A stretch of 64,000 nt of DNA from CATOSK01 sp963665735 (GCA_963665735.1 OY762444.1:3596001-3660000); one strand, 5' to 3'; counted from the first letter of the stretch, positions 24,483-32,337 are shown. A program made the numbers and translations. The notes: a model not told the origin generated them from the sequence alone.

Positions 24483-25516
24483 TCTTCCATCCCTAACCGT
24501 GACTGATAACGGCCAACTTGTTCCTTCGTTTGGGAGCAACGCCTTTGCGCCTGTTTAACGTACTCCGGAGCCAGGTCAAAGCCGACGTAATTCCGGCCTT
24601 CCAGAATTGCTGCTTCGGCGCTGGTACCGCTGCCGATGAAACAGTCAAGGATAAGGTCGCCGGGGTCTGATAACAGCTTGATGACCCGTCGGGGCAACTC
24701 GACCGGGAACTCGGATTCGTGGGTGACGTGAGACCGGACGGACTTGAAATGCCAAGCGCCTCGGGAACCCCAATCGCGCCATTCTTCTTTGGTTAACCTG
24801 CTTCTATCAACAGAGGTAATTCCGGGTTTCCAGAATACATAAATGTACTCAAACTCATCCACTGACCGATAGGAAAGACTGTGCCAACGGCTGTTGGCCC
24901 AACACGGGTCTTTGACCCAAACCCGGCGGTCATAAAGGAAGAAACCGGCGTCGGCGGCCCATTGGTCAATCAACCCGCCAACAAGTTGCACCCTGGTCTG
25001 GGTAGCGTATTTCCCCCCTCTAACATTGTTGTTTTCGGCCCGGCGCTGGACGGTTTGCTCGCTGCAACCAAGCAAGGCGGCTATCTGGTGGCGGTTGAAA
25101 TCGGGATGAGCGGTCTTGGCCGCCAATACTTGCTCCCGCGTTACCTGGCTTTTCCTGGTGGAAACATTGTCCGCCTGGATGCGGGGCATCCTTTCATCAG
25201 GAAAGGCCAGGATGTCGGCAGAGTTGATTGCCAGGAATCCGCCCGGCTTGATAACCGCAAAGTGCAACTCGATAACTTCCCGAATCAGGGCTTGCCATCC
25301 ATCGAAGGACAAGTCCTTTTCGTAAGACTTGCCGACGAAGTATGGCGGCGACCAGACACTTAGAGCGATGGAATCGGGTTCCAGATGTTTGAGCAGTTCC
25401 CGCGCGTCACCGCAATAAATGGCGTTGGCATCAAGATATGTTGGGATCGAGGTATTGCTGGGCGGCAAGTCCGGGGCGCTAACCGAAGCACTTGACCCTT
25501 TTGGCGGTGAAATCAC
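24479..25516 (-). CDS. Type II DNA methyltransferase, probably N4-cytosine
   Basis: 345 residues of the beta-class amino-methyltransferases: catalytic motif IV SPPY at residues 56-59 (in LSVWSPPYF) comes first, and the SAM-binding motif FIGSGTSAEAA comes near residue 290, followed by FDLAPEYVKQAQRR. SPPY rather than DPPY favours N4-cytosine methylation. The middle carries a helix-turn-helix-like segment (IAALLGCSEQTVQRRAENN) probably in the target-recognition region. Start GTG follows GGAG. It protects host DNA from the SfiI-like enzyme encoded next, and its stop overlaps that gene's start. Confidence 0.87.
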   Translation of the reverse strand: MISPPKGSSASVSAPDLPPSNTSIPTYLDANAIYCGDARELLKHLEPDSIALSVWSPPYFVGKSYEKDLSFDGWQALIREVIELHFAVIKPGGFLAINSADILAFPDERMPRIQADNVSTRKSQVTREQVLAAKTAHPDFNRHQIAALLGCSEQTVQRRAENNNVRGGKYATQTRVQLVGGLIDQWAADAGFFLYDRRVWVKDPCWANSRWHSLSYRSVDEFEYIYVFWKPGITSVDRSRLTKEEWRDWGSRGAWHFKSVRSHVTHESEFPVELPRRVIKLLSDPGDLILDCFIGSGTSAEAAILEGRNYVGFDLAPEYVKQAQRRCSQTKEQVGRYQSRLGMEE

Positions 25517-25643
25517 TTGCTTCTCCTCGCGGCGGTCTCAGGGTCGGGTTGTCGCTACAAGCCAGTGAAAGGCAACCCTTTTCCTCAAATCGGGTTGGTG
25601 TTACTCTACCACCAATTTAGACGGTGGGAAATTGGGGGTTGTC

Positions 25644-26816
25644 ATGATTAAGTCTTTTTCGGCTTTGTATGCGGGGCACGTTTTGGAGGGGGAGGGGGTC
25701 GGGTTTGCGGGGACGCCCCACGATGACCGATGGTATCCCAATGAGCGGCTGATTCAAGCCTTTGACATTGCGCGGGAAGCGGCGATTTTGATGGAGGATT
25801 TGGGTTACGACGTTCTCTGGATGGCGGAGCATCACTTCCAGCGGGAAGGGTACGAGTGCATCCCCAACCTGCTGATTATGAGCCAGTACCTGGCGCAGCA
25901 CACGCAGCGGATAAAGTTCGGCTGCGGGTTCAACGTCCTGCCCATGTGGCACCCCATCCGGCTGGCGGAGGACTTCGCCATGGTGGACATCCTGACCGGG
26001 GGCCGGGTGGTCTTTGGCGTGGGCCGGGGCTACCACACCCGGGAGGTGGAGAGTTTCGGGGCGCCGCTGCTGGATGGCGACGCCAACCGGGAGTTGTTTG
26101 AAGAGCAGTTCGAGGTCATTATGCGGGCCTTCAACGAAGAGTCCTTTTCCCACCGGGGGAAGCACTATTCCATCCCGCCGGAGGTGCCTTACCGGGGCTA
26201 TACGCTGCAAGACGTGACGCTGGTGCCGCGGCCGGCCCATCTGCCGGTGGAGGTTTGGCAGCCGGTGGTCAGCGGCACCGACCGGGCCTTTGACTTCATG
26301 GCGAAATGGGGCGTCAAGGGGATTATCCTGGGCACCGGAGAGCAGTACGTCGAGGACTGGGTGCGGCGTTACCAGCAAGCCTACGCCCGGCAAGGGAAAG
26401 ACCTGGAATTGGGGGAAAACCTGGCGTTGGGAATTTGGTCGTACATGGACGACAGCCGGGAACTGGCGGAAAAGGCGCTGGAGCCGATGTTCGAGGAGCA
26501 CGTCAAGTTTGCCGCGCCGCTGGGGATGCTGCGGTACAGCGACCGGCAGATGACCGCCACCGGGCCGGCGGGGGTGGCCCATCACATCGCCGCCGGAACC
26601 AACTTCCGGGAAGTCATCGAAAAGCGGGCGTGGTGGGCCGGCACGCCGGAGCAGACGGTGGAGTACCTGAAAGGGTTGGAGGAAAAGTACCCCGGCCTGG
26701 AGCAGATAATGGTGGCGTTCCCGATGGGGGCGACGGTGGAGCAGTTTCGGACGCAGATGACGAGGTTCGCCAGGGAAGTGATGCCGGCGTTCCGACAAGC
26801 GGAATTGAAGGTTTAG
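25644..26816 (+). CDS. Luciferase-like flavin-dependent monooxygenase
   Basis: 390 residues of the bacterial luciferase-like (LLM) family, TIM-barrel enzymes using reduced FMN or F420 with oxygen. Family blocks are LMEDLGYDVLWMAEHHF, FGCGFNVLPMWHPIRLAEDFAMVDILTGGRVVFGVGRGYH and EVWQPVVSG. I use ATG 25644, five bases after a G5 run, rather than TTG 25632. It is followed 23 bp later by a second LLM gene of a different subgroup, so they may form an operon for oxidative breakdown of recalcitrant organics. SAR202 genomes are known for expansions of such enzymes. The substrate is unknown. Confidence 0.9.
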   Translation: MIKSFSALYAGHVLEGEGVGFAGTPHDDRWYPNERLIQAFDIAREAAILMEDLGYDVLWMAEHHFQREGYECIPNLLIMSQYLAQHTQRIKFGCGFNVLPMWHPIRLAEDFAMVDILTGGRVVFGVGRGYHTREVESFGAPLLDGDANRELFEEQFEVIMRAFNEESFSHRGKHYSIPPEVPYRGYTLQDVTLVPRPAHLPVEVWQPVVSGTDRAFDFMAKWGVKGIILGTGEQYVEDWVRRYQQAYARQGKDLELGENLALGIWSYMDDSRELAEKALEPMFEEHVKFAAPLGMLRYSDRQMTATGPAGVAHHIAAGTNFREVIEKRAWWAGTPEQTVEYLKGLEEKYPGLEQIMVAFPMGATVEQFRTQMTRFAREVMPAFRQAELKV

Positions 26817-26839
26817 GGCGTTTCGGGGTCGGGTTTTCG

Positions 26840-27931
26840 ATGCGACAGTTGAGCCGTCATAAACTGAGCTTGGGGCTGTTCGGGGCCAACTGCTCCGGGG
26901 GGCTGGCCGTTACCACCGTCCCGGAACGGTGGGAGGCCAGTTGGGAGAATAACCGTCGGCTGGCGGTGATGGCCGACGACGCGGGCATGGATTTCATGCT
27001 GCCGTTGGGCCGTTGGAAGGGCTACGGCGGCGTGACGGACCACAACGGTTCCAATTTCGAGACGCTGACCTGGGCGGCGGGCATCCTGGCTTGCACGGAC
27101 GGGGTGAAAGCGTTTGGCACGGTGCACGTTCCCATGTTCAATCCGGTGGCGGCGGCCAAGCAAATCGTCACCGCCGACCATATTGGTCAAGGAAGGTTCG
27201 GGTTGAACGTGGTCTGCGGCTGGAACCGGGATGAGTTCGATATGCTGGGGGTTGACCTGGCCCAGCATGACCAACGGTATGACCAGGGGCAGGAATGGAT
27301 TGATATTCTCTACCGGGCCTGGGAGTGCGACGCGCCCTTTGACTACGAAGGAAGGTTCTACCGGGTGCGGCAAACGGAAGTCCACCCCAAGCCCTACGGC
27401 GGCGGGCGTCCGCTGGTGGTGTGCGCCGGAAACTCGCCGCGGGGTCGGGATTTCGCGGCCCGGAACGCCGACATGATGTTTACCAACATCCGGTCGGGGC
27501 TGGAAATGGCGGCGGCCAATACGGAGGAACTGCGGGCTATGGCGGCGGCTTACGGTAGGCGCATCGGCGTTTTCACCAACGTGGCGGTGGTGTGCCGGCC
27601 GACGGAAAAAGAGGCGCAGGACTACTTCCATTGTTACGCGGTGGAACGGGCGGACGTTGACGCGGTGGAAAACATGGTGGAAGGCCGGGGGTTGAACAAA
27701 CCGGGGCAGTCGGCGGAAGAACGTCGGGCCATCCGGCGACGGGCTGCCGGGGGCAACGGCGCATTGCCGATAATCGGGTCGCCGGACCAAGTGGCGGCGA
27801 CGATGGGGCAGTTGTCGGAGTCGGGGGTGACGGCGTTGGCGATGGGGTTGGTGAATTACCTGGAGCATTTTCCGTATTTCCGGGAGGAAGTTTTGCCGCG
27901 GTTGGGCCGGATGGGGTTGCGGGAGGAATGA
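26840..27931 (+). CDS. Luciferase-like monooxygenase, RutA/DszA-type subgroup
   Basis: 363 residues from ATG 26840. The pattern is that of the alkanesulfonate/dibenzothiophene-sulfone/pyrimidine (SsuD-DszA-RutA) group: SLGLFGANCSGGLAVTTVPERW, FMLPLGRWKGYGG, ETLTWAAGILACTD, RFGLNVVCGWNRDEFDMLG and VVCAGNSPRGRDFAARNADMMF. The same reading frame continues upstream through the previous gene without a stop, but that part is an overlapping shadow. The gene starts 23 bp after the first LLM gene. The substrate is unknown; C-S or ring cleavage is the usual chemistry of this subgroup. Confidence 0.9.
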   Translation: MRQLSRHKLSLGLFGANCSGGLAVTTVPERWEASWENNRRLAVMADDAGMDFMLPLGRWKGYGGVTDHNGSNFETLTWAAGILACTDGVKAFGTVHVPMFNPVAAAKQIVTADHIGQGRFGLNVVCGWNRDEFDMLGVDLAQHDQRYDQGQEWIDILYRAWECDAPFDYEGRFYRVRQTEVHPKPYGGGRPLVVCAGNSPRGRDFAARNADMMFTNIRSGLEMAAANTEELRAMAAAYGRRIGVFTNVAVVCRPTEKEAQDYFHCYAVERADVDAVENMVEGRGLNKPGQSAEERRAIRRRAAGGNGALPIIGSPDQVAATMGQLSESGVTALAMGLVNYLEHFPYFREEVLPRLGRMGLREE

Positions 27932-27951
27932 GCGCCCGTCTCAAGGCGGAG

Positions 27952-28025
27952 TTTTCACCCCCATCCTAACCTTCCCCCGTCGAGGGGGAAGGGACTTGGT
28001 TGCCTCTCTTTTGAAGAGGGTTGGG
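27952..28025. repeat. CCTTCCCCC/GGGGGAAGG palindromic repeat
   Basis: CATCCTAACCTTCCCCCGTCGAGGGGGAAGGGACTTGGTTGCCTC followed by a GAGGGTTGGGGC tail. Relatives lie at about 29134-29195, 31485-31550 and 56277-56318. It directly precedes the selenoprotein-candidate gene. Confidence 0.75.
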
Positions 28026-28071
28026 GCAAGAAAGACGCTTTCAAGATTATCTATCAATCGGGGAGGGTTTG

Positions 28072-29094
28072 ATGACCGAGAATGCTAGTCCTATGACTGA
28101 CGGGCAGCCGGGGAGGACGATTACGGCGCGCCCGGTGGGTAATCATTCCGTTCTTTCGGTAATTGGGGCGGAGGCGGGACAGCCGGGGCCGTATCCCTTC
28201 CTTTGCGGCGTTCCCAACCCGGCGGTTGAACTGGTGGGGCCGCCGCCGGAATACCTGGCGGTGGCGGCGTGGGCGGCTTGAACGGTGGTCACAGTGGTGG
28301 GCGTTGCCTACCGGGGCGGCATTGCTTTGGAGAATATAGAGGTGGACTTCCAGGTTGAGCCGGTGGAAATGCCCGGCGTGCTGGGTTTCGGGGTGCGGGA
28401 AAGGGTGACGCTGATGGGCAATCTATCGGAGACGGAAAGGGTGCGGCTGCAACGGGCGGCGCGCTTTTGCCCGGTGGGGCAAGCGTTGAATAAGGGGGCC
28501 ATGCAAGTCGAGGACACGGTGCGGTGGGGCAACGGCCAGACCGCTGCCGTCTCGCCGGCGTCGGAAAGTCTGCCGGAGTTGGCGGGAGCGCAGACGGCGA
28601 TTCCGGCGGGGTCAGTGCAGGGCCGCTACCTGCTGGACACGAAAGAGTACGACGGCAGCGGGGAAATGACCCACGAAGGGGAGGCCAAGGTGTACGTGAA
28701 TTGCGACAACCTGACCCGCTCCAGTACCTGGGCCGTTCTGGGGGGCCACAGTTCGCAGGGACTAGTTCCGTCGCCGTTCCCGCTGGCGCAGGCGGCTTGG
28801 GCCGCGTCCACCGCCGCGACGCTGGAGCGGCTGCTGCCCAGCGTTGATGACGGCGCGGGTCAAGACATTGGCGTCCGGCTGGCGATGTCGCTGGGCGGAG
28901 GTCGGGGCGATTCGCAAGGCAGCGCGGCACGGGGCGAAGTCCGGCATCGGGCCATTTCCCGCCGGATAGACGTGCCGGGCAGTCCGGAATCGGCTCCGTT
29001 GGAAGTGGTGCGGGCGGCGCTGCGGGCTGACCCGATTACGGCGGCGTATAGGCACGGGGGCGTGCTGTTGGAGGATGAGGTGGTGGTGGCTTAG
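28072..29094 (+). CDS. OsmC-family selenoprotein candidate, UGA-encoded Sec70, two OsmC-like domains
   Basis: Read through one in-frame TGA (28279-28281), this is a 340-residue protein. Domain 1 (about 1-145) is OsmC-like: GPPPEYLAVAAWAA-U70-TVVTVVG matches the family helix in which OsmC peroxidases have the peroxidatic cysteine, and FCPVGQAL supplies the second cysteine, C133, 63 residues later (about 66 apart in E. coli OsmC). Domain 2 (about 180-340) repeats the layout with PFPLAQAAWAASTAATLE, where the cysteine position is not Cys. The ATG at 28072 follows GGGAGG at the right spacing. An 8-bp hairpin after the TGA fits a bacterial SECIS. A role in reducing organic hydroperoxides is inference. 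The alternative is a nonsense-mutated pseudogene. Confidence 0.8.
28295..28313 (+). promoter_or_regulatory. Putative bacterial SECIS hairpin
   Basis: Eight base pairs (TGGTGGGC with GCCTACCG, two of them G-U) close a GTT loop at 28303-28305. The loop starts 22 nt after the TGA, inside the distance reported for bacterial SECIS elements, and its first base is the G that SelB recognition favours. The hairpin is wholly within coding sequence, as in bacterial selenoprotein genes. Confidence 0.65.
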
Positions 29095-29104
29095 TACAAC
29101 GGCT

Positions 29105-29200
29105 TCGTAAACTGTTTCAGACGGGGTTTTCACCCCCATCCTAACCTTCCCCCATCAAGGGGGAAGGGACTGGCTCCCCTTGGTCGAGGGGGAAAATCAC
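29105..29200. repeat. CCTTCCCCC-type palindromic repeat, copy
   Basis: CACCCCCATCCTAACCTTCCCCCATCAAGGGGGAAGGGACTGG followed by a degenerate second arm. It closes the selenoprotein-candidate transcript and precedes the Cys-rich gene. Confidence 0.7.
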
Positions 29201-29255
29201 GGAAGTGCGATTTGGTGTTTTATCCGATAAAGTATTTTCAATCGGGCAGGGTGTG

Positions 29256-29468
29256 ATGGTAACGGTAACGGAAAGGGAAACCGAACGGTCTCAGGGAACC
29301 GGGGGGCGTTACTGCGAAGGGTGTCCACGGTGCCGGGATGCCAACGCCGGGTTTTGTTCGCAGCGTCACCCGCAATATAACAACCTGCATCCGGTCTGCC
29401 GTCGGTGCGGGCATTGCGTGTTGCGGGGCTCGCACAGCGACGATACTTCGGACTTGGATGGCGGTTAG
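29256..29468 (+). CDS. Small Cys-rich protein, function unknown
   Basis: A 70-residue protein with seven cysteines: YCEGCPRC, FCSQRH and VCRRCGHC. The CxxCxxC and CxxCxxC groups could bind zinc or an iron-sulfur cluster; I recognise no family. The ATG at 29256 follows GGGCAGG at good spacing. The sequence just before it (TCAATCGGGCAGGGTGTGATG) closely resembles that before the OsmC selenoprotein candidate (TCAATCGGGGAGGGTTTGATG), so the two leaders are probably related by duplication and the genes may be co-expressed. Short length keeps confidence moderate. Confidence 0.5.
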   Translation: MVTVTERETERSQGTGGRYCEGCPRCRDANAGFCSQRHPQYNNLHPVCRRCGHCVLRGSHSDDTSDLDGG

Positions 29469-29474
29469 GGGTTG

Positions 29475-29935
29475 GTTCGACCCCCTCCCCAGCCCTCCCC
29501 CTACCAAGGGGAGGGGGTTGGTTTTCGCCGGGTTGACGGTTATTCGTTGGGCAAGGTTGGCGCTGGCGGGGAATTCTGGATTCCGGCCTTCGCCGGGATG
29601 ACGGGTTGGGGTGGTTCGACAGGCTCACCACGAACGGGTTGGCGGGGGATTTCTGGATTCCGGCCTGCGCCGGAATGACGGGTTGGGGGACGGGAATGAC
29701 GGGTTGGAAGTGGAGGATTCCGGGATATTCGGGAATGACGGTTATTCGTTGGGCAAGGTTGGCGCTGGCGGGGATTTCTGGATTCCGGCCTACGCCGGAA
29801 TGACGGGTTGGGGTGGTTCGACAGGCTCATCACTAACGGGTTGGCGGGGGATTTCTGGATTCCGGCCTGCGCCGGAATGACGGGTTGGGGGCTGGAGTGG
29901 TTTTCACCCTCACCCTTCCCCCTCAGGGGCGATGG
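29475..29935. repeat. Array of interleaved dispersed repeats
   Basis: Within 29469-30180, which has no gene, the first 460 bp alternate CTGGATTCCGGCC-GCCGGAATGACGGGTTGGGG palindromes (near 29576, 29652, 29785, 29855), GGTTCGACAGGCTCACCACGAACGGGTTGGCGGGG segments (near 29611 and 29815), and two copies of GGTTATTCGTTGGGCAAGGTTGGCGCTGGCGGGG (near 29536 and 29740). The order shows segmental duplication of about 200 bp. Confidence 0.8.
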
Positions 29936-29940
29936 GAAAA

Positions 29941-29969
29941 TTGGCAATTGTGGGTGACGTGGGTATAAT
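29941..29969 (+). promoter_or_regulatory. Strong sigma-70-type promoter upstream of the CaiB gene
   Basis: TTGGCA (29941-29946), 17-bp spacer, perfect TATAAT (29964-29969). The next gene starts at 30181, giving an unusually long leader of about 205 nt. Confidence 0.65.
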
Positions 29970-29971
29970 AT

Positions 29972-30032
29972 CGTAGCTGTGTGCGTCGCCGTGATGGTGG
30001 GCTTGCCGTCATGGGGGCGGTCTTGGGCTACG
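29972..30032 (+). promoter_or_regulatory. Structured 5' leader of the CaiB transcript
   Basis: CGTAGC at 29972-29977 can pair with GCTACG at about 30027-30032, enclosing a nine-pair arm CCGTGATGG/CCGTCATGG (with G-U pairs) around TGGGCTTG. The element begins right at the expected transcription start. It does not fit a tRNA, and I do not recognise a known riboswitch class. Confidence 0.4.
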
Positions 30033-30180
30033 AAAACCTTTCACATCCTGGCGATGTCGGGGTAATTGCGACAGGGTTGTTTACATCCGGCATTTGAAGG
30101 GAGTCAGGGACGCCGATGGCAAAGGTTAGCGTCTCTTCGCGTATCAGAACGGCGTAAATTCGAGGATTCAGGGAGGGAAT

Positions 30181-31398
30181 ATGCCGGATTACAGGCCACC
30201 TTTGGACGGAATCAGGGTATTGGACCTGGGGCGCCACCAAGCCGGGCCGCGCTGCGCTCAAGTGCTGGCCCGCATGGGAGCGGAGGTAATCAAGATTGAG
30301 CGGATAGGTGGGGAGGAGACTCGCTATCACGGCCCGTGGGTGCGGGGGCAGAGCGCTTACTGGGCGTCGCATAACAGCGGCAAGAAGAGCATGAGCATGG
30401 ACCTGCGGACGGAGGAAGGCAAGGAAGTCCTGACGGAGTTGGTCAAGGTCTCCGACGTTTTCCTGCAAAATTTCCGGCCCGGCACCATTGAGACGATGGG
30501 GTTCGGGTACGACGTCCTCAAAGAGCTAAACCCGCGGATAATCATGGTCAACGCCTCGGCCTACGGGCAGTTCGGCCCCTATTCGGAAAAAATCGGTTAC
30601 GGCCCGGTGGGGGAATGTATTTCCGGGGTGACAATGACCATCGGGGAAGAGGGTTGGCCGCCGGTTCAGGCGCGGGTTTCCCTGATTGACCGCACTACGG
30701 CCCTGCACGCCGCCATTGGCGTGCTGTCGGCGCTGCGGGAACGGGAGTGGTCGGGCATGGGCCAGGCGATTGACGTTTGCCTGGCGGATACCGGGTACAG
30801 CTATACGGAGATTCCGGTTTCGGCTTACGTCGGGGCCGGAGTAGAGCCGAAACGGGGCGAAGGTGGCGGCGCGCCGCCCAGCGGGATTTACGCCTGCAAG
30901 GACGGCCACGTGCTGATTACCGCCGGAGACCAGCACCAATGGCATCGGGTCTGCAACGCCCTGGGGCAACCGGATTGGCTGGAAGACCCGCGGTTTACCT
31001 CTCGCCCGGAACGGACGAAGAACCGGGCAGTGGTGGACCAGGCGGTGAATGAAATTCTGGCGGAATTGACTCCGGCAGAGGCGGTGGAGCACTTTACGCG
31101 TCACGATGTGACCATTGCCCCGGTGAATACGATACCGATGGCGGCGCAAGACCCCCATCCGTGGGAGAGGGGTATCATCGTTGAAGTGCCGGACTTCCGG
31201 GCGGGAACCATGCCGGTGAACGGTGATTACTGGCACATGAGCCGGACGCCGGCGGTAATCGGTTCGCTGCCGGCAGTGGGTGAACACAACGAAGAGGTGC
31301 TGTCGGGGATTTTGGGTTACTCGGAAGAGCGGATTTTGGAGTTGCGGGATAGACGGGTAATCTCGGAGTCGGACCATTACGACGAAATTCCGGGTTAG
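30181..31398 (+). CDS. CaiB/BaiF family III CoA-transferase
   Basis: 405 residues of the class III CoA-transferases, which move CoA between carboxylic acids through an aspartyl-CoA intermediate. Family blocks are LDGIRVLDLGRHQAGPRCAQVLARMGAEVIKIE, NSGKKSMSMDL, DVFLQNFRPGTIETMGFGYDVL and SLIDRTTALHAAIGVLSALRERE; the catalytic aspartate is most likely D170. The ATG follows GGGAGG. It has its own promoter and long leader. The donor and acceptor are unknown; the setting among LLM monooxygenases and hydrolases suggests activation of catabolic acids. Confidence 0.9.
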   Translation: MPDYRPPLDGIRVLDLGRHQAGPRCAQVLARMGAEVIKIERIGGEETRYHGPWVRGQSAYWASHNSGKKSMSMDLRTEEGKEVLTELVKVSDVFLQNFRPGTIETMGFGYDVLKELNPRIIMVNASAYGQFGPYSEKIGYGPVGECISGVTMTIGEEGWPPVQARVSLIDRTTALHAAIGVLSALREREWSGMGQAIDVCLADTGYSYTEIPVSAYVGAGVEPKRGEGGGAPPSGIYACKDGHVLITAGDQHQWHRVCNALGQPDWLEDPRFTSRPERTKNRAVVDQAVNEILAELTPAEAVEHFTRHDVTIAPVNTIPMAAQDPHPWERGIIVEVPDFRAGTMPVNGDYWHMSRTPAVIGSLPAVGEHNEEVLSGILGYSEERILELRDRRVISESDHYDEIPG

Positions 31399-31484
31399 GC
31401 CGCGGACGGGAGCCCGCTCTTGGGCCAAGTTTGCCGGTGGGAGTGCGGTTAAAAGCTATCCCAGGATGGGACTTGTTGGACCTT

Positions 31485-31555
31485 GATTTTCCCTTCCCCC
31501 TCAGGGGGAAGGGATTTGGTTGCCTCCCTTTGGGAGAGGGTTGGGGCGTCACAAA
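31485..31555. repeat. CCTTCCCCC-type palindromic repeat, copy
   Basis: TTTTCCCTTCCCCCTCAGGGGGAAGGGATTTGGTTGCCTCCC followed by GAGAGGGTTGGGGC. It lies between the CaiB gene and the alpha/beta hydrolase gene. Confidence 0.7.
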
Positions 31556-31632
31556 CACTTTTGGGATAGTTTCCCACACCTGTCGTTAATCCGGCGGCGA
31601 CGGGAATGTAAGTTTTCGAGGGAGAGCGGGCG

Positions 31633-32274
31633 ATGCGTCAAAAAGCGGTGTCTTTCCAAACCAACGGGTTGACCTTTGAGGGAATCGTGGCGGAGCCGGA
31701 GGACTTGACGGCGCCGGTTCCGGGGGTGGTCATTTGCCATCCGGGGCCGCTGAACGGCGGCAACATGGACAACAATATAGTGGTGGCGGTGTCGTTTGCG
31801 CTGGCGGAGGCGGGTTTCGCCACCATGCGGTTCAATTTCCGCGGGGTGGGCAACAGCCAGGGCGAACACAGCCGGGGGGAGTTGGAGTACCAGGAGGCGT
31901 TGGCGGCGGTGGCCTTCCTGAAAGGTTGGCCCGGCGTGGACGGGGAACGGCTGGGGTTGGTGGGTTACTCCTTCGGGAACGGGGTCATCCTGGGGAGCGC
32001 GGAGTTGCAGCAGGAACCGCGGGCCTTCGCTTTCGTGTCGCCGTCGTTGCAAGCCCTTCAAGGCAGTTGCTTGAAGGGGGACGCCCGGCCCAAGTTTTTG
32101 ATTACGGGGGACATGGACCGGCTGGCGCCTTCACCGGAGTTCCAGCCGACGCTGGAGTCTTTTGACCATCCTTTTGACTGGCGGGTGGTGGAGCGAGCGG
32201 ACCATTTCTGGGTGGGGCGGGAGCATGAGGTTGCCGGGCCAGTGACGGCGTTTTTGGGGGAACACTTGAAATAG
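31633..32274 (+). CDS. Alpha/beta hydrolase
   Basis: 213 residues with a minimal alpha/beta-hydrolase fold. The oxyanion region is VVICHPGPLNGGNMDN, the strand-helix FNFRGVGNSQGEH follows, the nucleophile elbow is GYSFGN (serine), the acid is probably the aspartate in ITGDMDRLA, and the base the histidine in ADHFW. The pattern matches the small dienelactone-hydrolase-related or YfhR/KANL3-like hydrolases. The substrate is unknown. The ATG follows GAGGGAGAG at good spacing. Confidence 0.85.
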   Translation: MRQKAVSFQTNGLTFEGIVAEPEDLTAPVPGVVICHPGPLNGGNMDNNIVVAVSFALAEAGFATMRFNFRGVGNSQGEHSRGELEYQEALAAVAFLKGWPGVDGERLGLVGYSFGNGVILGSAELQQEPRAFAFVSPSLQALQGSCLKGDARPKFLITGDMDRLAPSPEFQPTLESFDHPFDWRVVERADHFWVGREHEVAGPVTAFLGEHLK

Positions 32275-32337
32275 GCGCTAGTGGTTTTCGGTTATTATGT
32301 GGAAAGTCCTGCGGCGATTTGCGGGTTGTTAACCACG

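Noticed and set aside
26306..26839. Upstream extension of the second LLM monooxygenase frame through the first LLM gene
   Set aside because: The extension is an overlapping shadow of the first gene in another frame; the conserved N-terminus begins at ATG 26840.
28285..29094. Independent gene starting at GTG 28285
   Set aside because: It would begin in the middle of the OsmC catalytic helix, has no ribosome-binding site and is in phase with the upstream frame across a single TGA.
29972..30032. tRNA, possibly tRNA-Sec, near the Sec gene
   Set aside because: The stems can be drawn, but there is no TTCxA loop, no UCA anticodon arm and no CCA-like end.
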